Origin: an uncultured Faecalibacterium sp.
Lineage (GTDB): Bacteria; Bacillota; Clostridia; Oscillospirales; Ruminococcaceae
NCBI GenBank assembly: GCA_900540455.1
Contig: UQGD01000035.1
Span: forward strand, 1-20,656
Reading direction: 5' to 3'
DNA: 20,656 bases
The notes under the pieces were generated by a model, which was not told the DNA's origin, did no database searches, and was given only the letters and a program-made list of their open reading frames with translations. The translations under genes and the position numbers were made by a program. Positions 1 to 5,495 of the stretch are shown one piece after another; within the stretch, counting starts at the first letter, position 1; each line of letters opens with the position of its first letter.

Positions 1-705
1 GGCAGCAGCGGCAGCGGCAAATCCACCATCACCAAGCTCCTGCTCAAGTATTATGAGCCGGAGGACGGCGAGATCACTGTGGACGGCGTGAGTCTGAAGG
101 AGTATACCAACGACTCGGTCCGGCGTGCAGTGTCCTATGTCCCCCAGAACGTGGAGCTGTTCAGCAAAACCATCTTTGATAACATCCGTGTGTCCCGCAT
201 GAGCGCCACTTTGGAGGAAGTAAAGGCAGCTGCCAAAAAGGCCGATGCCCATGACTTTATCCGTCGGCTGCCTTTGCAGTACCACACCTACCTGGAGGAA
301 GCTGGCAACGGCCTGTCCGGTGGTGAGAAGCAGCGCATTGCGCTGGCACGGGCTTTCTTGAAGGATTCTAACCTGTACATCCTGGATGAATCCACAAGTA
401 ACCTGGACTTTGCCACAGAAAATGTCATTTTTGACATGATCTACAACCAACTTGCAGATCGTTCTATGTTAATTGTGGCTCACCGCTTGTCTACCATCCG
501 AGATTGTGATATTATATTAGTGATGGATAAGGGCAAGATCGTGGAGCGCGGTACGCATGACGAGCTGCTGGCAAAGGGCGGCCGTTATTCTGAGCTGTGG
601 AATATGCAGCAAGGCATCTTCCGCCACAAGGAGCACGAGGCCCCGGTCGATGTCCAGCCTGTTATTGAAGAGGATGAGGACGACGGCGAGTCGATCACCT
701 ATTAA
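1..705 (+). CDS. ABC exporter, C-terminal ATPase domain (bacteriocin/PCAT type), partial
   Basis: This is the 3' end of an ABC exporter gene whose beginning lies outside the window; the reading frame is open from base 1. The 234 visible residues form a complete nucleotide-binding domain: Walker A GSSGSGKST at residues 1-9, Q-loop YVPQN at about 46-50, signature LSGGEKQR at 105-112, Walker B LYILDE at 125-130 and H-loop AHR at 160-162. It ends in an acidic tail (EEDEDDGESITY). ATP hydrolysis here would power export across the membrane. Two double-glycine leader proteins lie directly downstream with no terminator between, so it is inferred to be a bacteriocin-type exporter, probably with an N-terminal C39 peptidase that cuts after GG. 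That domain is not visible. Around 430-530 the codons turn AT-rich (TTA, ATA, CGA), unlike the rest of the gene; see the promoter entry inside it. Confidence 0.88.
   Translation, partial: GSSGSGKSTITKLLLKYYEPEDGEITVDGVSLKEYTNDSVRRAVSYVPQNVELFSKTIFDNIRVSRMSATLEEVKAAAKKADAHDFIRRLPLQYHTYLEEAGNGLSGGEKQRIALARAFLKDSNLYILDESTSNLDFATENVIFDMIYNQLADRSMLIVAHRLSTIRDCDIILVMDKGKIVERGTHDELLAKGGRYSELWNMQQGIFRHKEHEAPVDVQPVIEEDEDDGESITY
487..515 (+). promoter_or_regulatory. Candidate sigma-A promoter inside the exporter gene, driving the MAM genes
   Basis: TTGTCT at 487-492 and TATTAT at 510-515 are separated by 17 bases, with a TG at 507-508 giving an extended -10. It lies in an AT-rich patch with otherwise rare codons, about 300 bases upstream of the first MAM start. 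No better promoter was seen in 706-811. It is a pattern match only. Confidence 0.35.
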
Positions 706-710
706 GATGC

Positions 711-766
711 AACCAGGTGCAAGCCTGGTTACATAAAAGACGAACAAACAGCCGCTTATCTGTTTG
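711..766 (+). other. Two hairpins in the leader of the first MAM gene
   Basis: The gap between the exporter and the first MAM gene contains two short inverted repeats. One is AACCAGG (711-717) with CCTGGTT (724-730); the other is CAAACAG (745-751) with CTGTTTG (760-766). Neither is followed by a T-run, so they are not obvious intrinsic terminators. They could be mRNA processing or stability elements that let the small secreted proteins be made in excess over the exporter. Confidence 0.45.
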
Positions 767-811
767 GGAGTTGATTTTATTCAATCATTCATTTGAAGGG
801 AGTAATTCATT

Positions 812-1168
812 ATGATGATGCCTGCAAACTACTCTGCTATCGCAGAGAACGAGATGACCTACGTCGTCGGCGGCGCTAGCCTGCTGGAGGGCCTGCAGAA
901 GCTGGGCCAGAACACCTGGACCATTATCGGCAACACCTACGTCAGCAAGCTGGTCAATGCCACCCTGAACACCATGTTCAGCGGCAACTATCAGTTTGGC
1001 AACGTTTGGAACACCCTGGGCGGTGTTGTGACCGGCAATGGCAAGTACGATTTCCTGAACAGCGCTCTGCAGGTCGTGGGCCTGGGCGCTGCTACCCATC
1101 AGCTGGCCACCACCGATGTGAAGAACTACACTGCCGAGAAGAAGTTCATTCAGTTCGAGATTAAGTAA
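812..1168 (+). CDS. mam: MAM-family double-glycine secreted protein, copy 1
   Basis: A 118-residue protein of the Faecalibacterium microbial anti-inflammatory molecule (MAM) family. The leader MMMPANYSAIAE..., ending YVVGG at residues 17-21, differs from the leader of the F. prausnitzii A2-165 MAM, as I recall it, at only two positions. The core pattern IGNT-x(6)-NxT-x(4)-FSGN is shared as well. Cleavage after G21 would leave a 97-residue hydrophobic, Gly/Asn-rich product with no cysteines. Three ATG codons stand in a row; the first is chosen because AAGGGAG (796-802) lies 9 bases upstream. MAM from F. prausnitzii is reported to dampen NF-kB signalling in intestinal cells; export by the upstream ABC exporter is inferred. 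It uses preferred C-ending codons almost throughout, which suggests high expression. The paralogue directly downstream has the same leader and ribosome binding site. Confidence 0.9.
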   Translation: MMMPANYSAIAENEMTYVVGGASLLEGLQKLGQNTWTIIGNTYVSKLVNATLNTMFSGNYQFGNVWNTLGGVVTGNGKYDFLNSALQVVGLGAATHQLATTDVKNYTAEKKFIQFEIK

Positions 1169-1200
1169 TTCATATCAATTCATTCAATCCACTATGGTCT

Positions 1201-1220
1201 AAACCCGGGATCCCGGGTTT
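1201..1220 (+). repeat. Perfect 20-bp palindrome between the two MAM genes
   Basis: AAACCCGG and CCGGGTTT flank a GATC centre, giving an 8-bp GC-rich stem with a tetraloop, followed by TTTTAGATAAATAATTTT. It resembles a weak terminator or attenuator, or an RNase processing or stabilising hairpin, separating two genes that otherwise look co-transcribed. No separate promoter for the second gene is evident. Confidence 0.7.
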
Positions 1221-1266
1221 TAGATAAATAATTTTCGATGAAACATATCGAAGGGAGTAATTTATT

Positions 1267-1683
1267 ATGATGATGCCTGCAAACTATTCTGCTATCGCAG
1301 AGACCGAGATGACCTACGTTGTTGGTGGTGACAGCCTGTTCCCCGCTTTCAACCCCCTGTCCACCCTGTTCACCAACGTTGTGAACATCATCGGCAACAC
1401 CTTCGTTCCGAAGCTGGTCAACGCTACCATTGGCAAGGCTTTCGGTGGTGATTACAAGTTCGGCTCCATCTTCCAGGGCATCGGTGATACCATCACCGGT
1501 CGTTACGACAAGTTCGCTGGTGAGGGTGTTGCTGAGGCGGACCGTAGCGTCTTCAACGGCGTGCTGAATGCTGGCGCTGCTGTTGCTGGCGGCATGGCTG
1601 CTGTTGCTCAGCTGATGAACAACGACGTCAAGGTCTTCACCAAGGAGAAGCTGTTCGGCGTTGATGGTGTAGTCATCGCCTAA
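1267..1683 (+). CDS. mam: MAM-family double-glycine secreted protein, copy 2
   Basis: A 138-residue paralogue of the preceding gene. The 21-residue leader is the same except for Thr instead of Asn at position 13, and it again ends in YVVGG. Predicted cleavage leaves a 117-residue product. The cores align through IIGNT, KLVNAT, GxYxFG and DVKxxTxEKxF but otherwise differ, and this copy carries an inserted segment (GEGVAEADRSVFN) and a Gly/Ala-rich stretch GAAVAGGMAAVA that could insert in a membrane. AAGGGAG (1251-1257) sits 9 bases before the first of three ATG codons, exactly as in copy 1. Many codons end in T (GCT, GGT, GTT) where copy 1 uses C, so the leader is preserved in protein but has drifted at silent sites. 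A strong terminator follows. Export by the upstream ABC exporter is inferred from the leader. Confidence 0.9.
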   Translation: MMMPANYSAIAETEMTYVVGGDSLFPAFNPLSTLFTNVVNIIGNTFVPKLVNATIGKAFGGDYKFGSIFQGIGDTITGRYDKFAGEGVAEADRSVFNGVLNAGAAVAGGMAAVAQLMNNDVKVFTKEKLFGVDGVVIA

Positions 1684-1720
1684 TCTCAGATTTTACATCT
1701 GAAAAAAGATGAAGCATAGT

Positions 1721-1744
1721 TCTCTCCCCCCCTTGGGGGAGGGA
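1721..1744 (+). repeat. CTCCCCC/GGGGGAG hairpin
   Basis: TCTCTCCCCC pairs with GGGGGAGGGA around a CCTT loop, giving a stem of 7 to 10 bp. It resembles the C/G-rich core of the dispersed repeat seen twice further downstream, so it may be a fragment of that element lying between the MAM stop codon and the terminator. Confidence 0.5.
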
Positions 1745-1761
1745 TGACAATGCCTCGTTGT

Positions 1762-1804
1762 GGTGTGCCAGGAGGCGTATGCCTTCTGGCACACCTTCTT
1801 TTTT
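1762..1804 (+). terminator. Intrinsic terminator of the MAM unit
   Basis: A stem of about 15 bp starts with GGTGTGCCAG (1762-1771), turns at a GTAT loop (1777-1780) and closes with CTGGCACACC (1786-1795). It is followed by a T-rich run through 1804. It is the strongest terminator in the left region and separates the MAM genes from the fusion-protein unit. Confidence 0.9.
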
Positions 1805-1881
1805 GTGAAAATTTTTTGGATATCCTGTTATGTGAGTAATAGGTGATCGTAAGTGGAGATTTAAACCAGCATTTGCCGACA

Positions 1882-1946
1882 GCGACCCCTTCAGTCTCGC
1901 TTCGCTCGACAGCTTCCCCGAAGGGGACGCCCTTGGCAAAAAGGGT
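1882..1946 (+). repeat. Dispersed hairpin repeat, left copy
   Basis: The segment starts GCGACCCCTTC, contains the small inverted repeat TTCCCC/GGGGA and ends CCCTTGGCAAAAAGGG. It matches the reverse complement of 2005-2075 segment by segment (GACCCCTTC, CGCTT, CTTCCCC or CCTCCCC, and the TTGGCA end). From memory, elements of this style are common between genes in Faecalibacterium-type genomes. No open frame here looks like a real protein. Confidence 0.6.
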
Positions 1947-2004
1947 AAGTTTCGTCCTTATAGGTCAACGGCCAGAAGAAGTCAACCGCTGCCAGTGCGC
2001 TTTG

Positions 2005-2075
2005 TGCCCCTGCCAAAGCCTCCACCTTTGGGGGGAGGTGGCATTTCGCAAAGCGAAATGACGGAAGGGGTCCCT
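2005..2075 (-). repeat. Dispersed hairpin repeat, right copy, opposite orientation
   Basis: Read on the - strand it runs GGACCCCTTCCGTCA, then a perfect hairpin CATTTCGC-AAA-GCGAAATG (+ strand 2042-2060), then CCTCCCCCC/GGTGGAGG and a TTTGGCAGGGG end. Together with the left copy it forms a long imperfect inverted repeat. This pair fills most of the 488-base stretch between the MAM unit and the next gene (1684-2171); the rest is the terminator and a short leader. Confidence 0.65.
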
Positions 2076-2123
2076 CTCCGGAAAATGCTACTCCCCTCTC
2101 CCCTTACGATTGCCTATTACCCA

Positions 2124-2139
2124 CCCCGTAAAAACGGGG
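2124..2139 (+). other. CCCCGT/ACGGGG hairpin before the GyrI-like gene
   Basis: CCCCGT (2124-2129) and ACGGGG (2134-2139) enclose an AAAA loop, 33 bases before the start codon of the next gene. It is followed by AAAATTTT rather than a clean T-run. It may be a 5' leader hairpin; no confident promoter was found near it. Confidence 0.4.
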
Positions 2140-2171
2140 GGCAAAATTTTAAGAAATACAGGTGATTGATT

Positions 2172-2627
2172 ATGAACGCGATCCAAATCAGCGACAACAA
2201 GACCCTCAAGCTTACCAACGTGCTGTCCCGCACCTTTACTGCCGAGGAGATGGGCAACGCCATGCTGATCCTGACTCAGATGGACAACTTCATCAAGAGC
2301 CACGGCGCACAGCCCATTGGCCCGCTGATCCAGCATGTTGAGGTGAGCGGCGGTGCAAACCCCACGGCTACCTTCCGCTTTTTGCGGCAGGCTTCGGACT
2401 TTATCCCCCGCATGGACCCGGAGTACCACATGGACGCCGTGCTGCGTGTGCGCAACTGCCTGTACGCTCACTACACCGGCCCCATGGCCAAGAGCCAGCT
2501 GGCCAGCCAGAAGCTGTCCATCCACGCTTTTGAGAATGATATCGAGCTGCGGAACAGCGTCTACACCATCTATGTCAACCAGGATGAGGACGATGCCGTA
2601 GTGGATGTGTTTATGGAGACCTGCTGA
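2172..2627 (+). CDS. Small GyrI-like / effector-binding-fold protein
   Basis: A 151-residue soluble protein without signal peptide or membrane segment. Its pattern resembles the GyrI-like effector-binding domain found at the C-terminus of BmrR and AraC-type regulators: an IGPLIQHVEV strand in the first half, then MDAVLRVRNCLYAHYTGP, a helical part, and YTIYVNQDEDDAVVDVFME at the end. No DNA-binding domain is attached, so it would be a stand-alone ligand binder or a partner protein. The ATG at 2172 is chosen because AGGTGA (2160-2165) lies 6 bases upstream; an in-frame TTG at 2166 is too close to it. Its stop is 5 bases before the fusion-protein gene, so the two are surely co-expressed, which suggests a role in export or its control. 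The family call is by eye and moderate. Confidence 0.6.
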   Translation: MNAIQISDNKTLKLTNVLSRTFTAEEMGNAMLILTQMDNFIKSHGAQPIGPLIQHVEVSGGANPTATFRFLRQASDFIPRMDPEYHMDAVLRVRNCLYAHYTGPMAKSQLASQKLSIHAFENDIELRNSVYTIYVNQDEDDAVVDVFMETC

Positions 2628-2632
2628 ACACT

Positions 2633-3745
2633 ATGAATATGACCGTGCAAAACCTGTACGACCTGCAGGACCGCCGCATCATGATGGAAAAAAAGCTGCC
2701 TCCCTACGGCTATGCGCTGCTGCTGGCTGTGGCCGGGCTGATGGCTTTTTTGGTGGTATGGTCCATCAAGACGCCCCGTGTCTATGTAAGCCAATCCACC
2801 GGCGTTGTACAGGCTAAAAACAAGACCTTTATCATGTCCAGCTACTCCGGTTCCATTACCGAGCTGAACATCTCTGAGGGCAGCTATGTCAACGAAGGTG
2901 ACCTGGTGGCCCATATCAAGAGCACCGACCTGGATATGCAGCAGTCCAATCTGGAAAGCCAGCTGGAGATCTACCGTACCCAGCTGGCGCAGTACGAGAA
3001 ACTGCGCCGTTCCATCCAGGACAACACCAACTATTTCAGCGAGACCAGCGCCGAGGACCAGCCCTACTACTACCAGTACGAGGCCTATAAGCGCCAGGTC
3101 GAGCAAAAGACCTTTGATGCCTCCATCTACCAGTCTGCGGGCTACACCGATGCCCAGATCCAGAGCATGATGGAGCAGAGCCAGAGCGAGATCGAGAGCC
3201 TGTACTACACCACTATGCAGAGCGTGTCGCAAAGCATCACCAATGCACAGAGCACCATTGATAATCTGCAGGCTCAGATCAACGCCCTGAACACCGGCGC
3301 AAACGATTATTATATCTATGCGCCCACCTCCGGCATCATCCATATGGACACCCCCTATAAGGAGGGCATGGTGCTGAGCGCAGGCACCCCGCTGGCTACT
3401 GTGGCCAGCGCCAACGATGAGCTGGAAGTGGTGGCCTACGTCAGCCTGAACGACCGCCCCCTGCTGCACGTGGATGATCCCTGCAAGCTGGCCATTGCCG
3501 GCCTGTCGGAGTACTCCTACGGCACCATTACCGGCAAGGTGGTCTCCATTGACAGCGACGTGACCGCCAGCGCCAACGGCTCCTATTACAAGATGACCAT
3601 TCAGCCGGACACCAGCTATGTGGTCAGCAAAAGCGGCGATAAGGTAGACCTGTCCAACGGTATGAGCGTTACTGCCCGCGTGGAGTACGACCAGGTGACC
3701 TATTTCGAGTACGCTATGGAGTCTCTGGGCGTCCTGTTCCGCTAA
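2633..3745 (+). CDS. HlyD-type membrane fusion protein (export accessory)
   Basis: A 370-residue membrane fusion protein of the kind that works beside ABC exporters for bacteriocins and other double-glycine substrates. In order: a short cytoplasmic N-terminus, one membrane segment at about 25-45, a first half-lipoyl motif (SGSITELNISEGSYVNEGDLVA, about 73-93), a long coiled-coil region with Gln/Glu-rich helices (about 100-220) split by a Tyr-rich loop, a second half-lipoyl motif (APTSGIIHMDTPYKEGMVLSAG, about 230-251), then a beta-barrel domain to the end. The order matches the family. The start is ATG 2633, 5 bases after the previous stop; the upstream GGAG (2615-2618) is distant, so translational coupling is likely. 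In a Gram-positive cell it would bridge the membrane and the wall side. Its substrate is inferred to be the MAM proteins. Confidence 0.85.
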   Translation: MNMTVQNLYDLQDRRIMMEKKLPPYGYALLLAVAGLMAFLVVWSIKTPRVYVSQSTGVVQAKNKTFIMSSYSGSITELNISEGSYVNEGDLVAHIKSTDLDMQQSNLESQLEIYRTQLAQYEKLRRSIQDNTNYFSETSAEDQPYYYQYEAYKRQVEQKTFDASIYQSAGYTDAQIQSMMEQSQSEIESLYYTTMQSVSQSITNAQSTIDNLQAQINALNTGANDYYIYAPTSGIIHMDTPYKEGMVLSAGTPLATVASANDELEVVAYVSLNDRPLLHVDDPCKLAIAGLSEYSYGTITGKVVSIDSDVTASANGSYYKMTIQPDTSYVVSKSGDKVDLSNGMSVTARVEYDQVTYFEYAMESLGVLFR

Positions 3746-3766
3746 AACAAAATCAACGCACTGTAT

Positions 3767-3847
3767 ATGAGGTGGGAGCCGATAACAGCCCGGATCGCTC
3801 CGGGCAGGCTTCCACCTCATGCAGCGCTGGCGGGAGTCCCCGCTTTT
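3767..3847 (+). promoter_or_regulatory. Structured RNA leader with terminator-like hairpin before the Big_2 gene
   Basis: A 13-bp stem pairs 3767-3779 (ATGAGGTGGGAGC) with 3808-3820 (GCTTCCACCTCAT), with one G-U pair. Inside is a second hairpin GCCCGGA-TCGC-TCCGGGC (3788-3805) set off by an asymmetric internal loop (8 against 2 bases). Nine bases after the outer stem, GCGGG-AGTC-CCCGC (3830-3843) is followed by TTTT. The layout of a stem with internal loop followed by a terminator resembles an attenuator or riboswitch, but it fits no class I recognise. Confidence 0.55.
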
Positions 3848-3916
3848 GTGAGAAAACGGAGCAAAACTCTCGTCCCCCTGCGTAAGCCTGAACACCCCAA
3901 AGAGGTAATGCAAGTT

Positions 3917-5374
3917 ATGATTTTACACGCAAAAAAGCTGACGCTGGGCGCAGTGCTGCTGGCTATGATGGTCACAGTGCTGGCGCTGCCGGCTTCCGCC
4001 CTGGATCTTTGGCCCTGGGACAATGTAGCGCCCCAGAGCATTGAGCTGGGACAATACGCCACCACGATGGCTGTGGGGGAAAAGCAGCAGCTCTCCCCCA
4101 TCCTTCTGCCGGAAAACGCCTCCGGCAAGCTGAGCTATGAGTCCTCGAACCAGCAGATCGCTACGGTAAGCAAAAAGGGCGTTGTGGAGGCGCTTTCCCC
4201 GGGCAACGTGCGCATAGCCGTGACCACCGGCGAGATCGCCAACTACTACGAGATCGCCGTCCTGCCCGACCCCTCCACCCTAGTGGCAGAAATGGACCTG
4301 ACCCTGTCCGCCAACCGCATCTCGGTAGGCGACACCATCCAGGTGCAGGTACAGGTGCTGCCCTCCAACGCTTCCAACCTGTCGGAGATCGTCCTCAGCA
4401 GCTCGGACGGCAATGTGGCCACCGTGAACAACTTTGGCAAGATCACGGGCATTGCCCCGGGCACGGCCACCATTACCGCCACCTGCGGGGCAGTCAGCGC
4501 CTCGGCCAAGGTGACGGTGGTTGCCAGCAGCTCTGGCAAGCCCACCAGCCAGCGGCTGACCGTCAACCCCTCCTATATCGTGCTGAAACCCGGCACCACC
4601 CAGACCCTGAGCGTCTCGGTCACACCTTCCAGCGCATCCCGCAACTTTACCTATAAGAGCAGTGACGCCTCTGTGGCTGCTGTCAGCGCCAAAGGTGTTG
4701 TCACCGCTGTGGGCACTGGTTCCACCTCCATCATCGTATCCAACGGCACCGCCACCGCCTCGGTGACTGTGATCGTAAACCAGAGCACCACCTCCTCCAG
4801 CGGCAGCAGCAGCGACAACTCTGCCACCCAGCCGGAGCAGCAGGTGCAGGATCCGGTGGTGCAGGCCATTCAGGATGCTGAAAAGCCGGAGCTGACCCTG
4901 CCCCAGAGCGAGGTGCGCACCCTGACCACCGAGATGCTGAACGCCCTGCACGACACGGGGCGCACCCTGTATCTGGATGCCGAGGGTTACACCCTGCGGG
5001 TGCGGGGCACACAGGTCAAAAACGCCACCAATGCGTTGAACACTGCCCTGTCTTTCAACCCTGTGTCCAACGGTGTTGAATTTATGCTGAACGAAGGCCA
5101 GGGTATGCCCGGCAAGGTGGATATCCTGCTGAACGAGGATACTGCCAGTTATAAGCGGCTGTATCTCTACAACGAGAACACCCAGAAGTGGCAGTACCTG
5201 AACAGCTATGCGGACGGCGTTGTGGAGGTAGACACCTCCGGCCGCTACCTGCTGACCAACGAGACCCTGAACACCATTGGGGTCAACTGGTACTTCCTGG
5301 GGGCCGCTGGTTTGGTGCTGCTGGCCATTATCGTGGTCTATATCGTTGTGAAAAAGCGTTACTGGTTCTGGTGA
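3917..5374 (+). CDS. Secreted, membrane-anchored protein with three Big_2 Ig-like domains
   Basis: A 485-residue surface protein. A signal peptide (MILHAKKLTL..., hydrophobic to about 26, cleavage after PASA) is followed by three bacterial Ig-like group 2 domains at about 38-116, 122-202 and 211-288. Each has the hallmark 'S-x-N/D-x-x-V/I-A-T/A-V ... G-x-V-x-A-x-x-x-G' pattern. A Ser/Gln-rich linker (289-312) leads to an unassigned region (about 313-455) and a C-terminal membrane helix (about 457-478) ending in KKRYWFW. There is no LPxTG motif, so the protein would be anchored by its own helix with the Ig domains outside. The ATG at 3917 fits AGAGG (3901-3905); in-frame starts upstream at 3767 and 3908 lie in the structured leader or too near the ribosome binding site. 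Its position after the fusion protein suggests a part in the export complex or at the cell surface; that is inference. Confidence 0.85.
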   Translation: MILHAKKLTLGAVLLAMMVTVLALPASALDLWPWDNVAPQSIELGQYATTMAVGEKQQLSPILLPENASGKLSYESSNQQIATVSKKGVVEALSPGNVRIAVTTGEIANYYEIAVLPDPSTLVAEMDLTLSANRISVGDTIQVQVQVLPSNASNLSEIVLSSSDGNVATVNNFGKITGIAPGTATITATCGAVSASAKVTVVASSSGKPTSQRLTVNPSYIVLKPGTTQTLSVSVTPSSASRNFTYKSSDASVAAVSAKGVVTAVGTGSTSIIVSNGTATASVTVIVNQSTTSSSGSSSDNSATQPEQQVQDPVVQAIQDAEKPELTLPQSEVRTLTTEMLNALHDTGRTLYLDAEGYTLRVRGTQVKNATNALNTALSFNPVSNGVEFMLNEGQGMPGKVDILLNEDTASYKRLYLYNENTQKWQYLNSYADGVVEVDTSGRYLLTNETLNTIGVNWYFLGAAGLVLLAIIVVYIVVKKRYWFW

Positions 5375-5391
5375 TCCACTAGACCGGTCAT

Positions 5392-5428
5392 AAAAACAGC
5401 ATGGCATCTGCTATGCTGTTTTTATTTT
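5392..5428. terminator. Bidirectional intrinsic terminator after the Big_2 gene
   Basis: AAAAACAGCAT at 5392-5402 pairs with ATGCTGTTTTT at 5413-5423, with inner pairs GGC/GCT, then ATTTT. Flanking A- and T-runs let it work on both strands. It ends the + strand locus. Confidence 0.85.
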
Positions 5429-5443
5429 GCCGCTCAATAAAAG

Positions 5444-5486
5444 AAACGGACAGGCTGGAAGTGAAAATCCAGCCTGTCCGTTTTTG
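5444..5486. terminator. Bidirectional intrinsic terminator for the convergent - strand unit
   Basis: ACGGACAGGCTGGA (5446-5459) pairs perfectly with TCCAGCCTGTCCGT (5468-5481) around an 8-base loop, followed by TTTT on the + strand and TTTCTTTT on the - strand. It lies 10 bases beyond the stop codon of the membrane-protein gene that ends at 5496. Confidence 0.88.
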
Positions 5487-5495
5487 CTTGTAGGT

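Noticed and set aside
1843..2061. Short + strand frame between the MAM and fusion-protein units
   Set aside because: It lies within the two inverted hairpin repeats and its translation is low complexity with no upstream ribosome binding site.
2570..3913. A 447-codon - strand frame opposite the fusion-protein gene
   Set aside because: The + strand gene has clear lipoyl, coiled-coil and membrane features; the antisense frame has no recognisable fold and no ribosome binding site was evident.
3767..3916. Longer N-terminus for the Big_2 protein from the ATG at 3767
   Set aside because: This stretch is an RNA stem and terminator-like hairpin, and the signal peptide starts properly only at 3917.
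1..5374. The left locus as a lantibiotic or sactipeptide cluster
   Set aside because: No modification enzyme (LanM, LanB, radical SAM) lies beside the MAM genes, and the precursors are large and have no cysteines; hemZ is far away and on the other strand.
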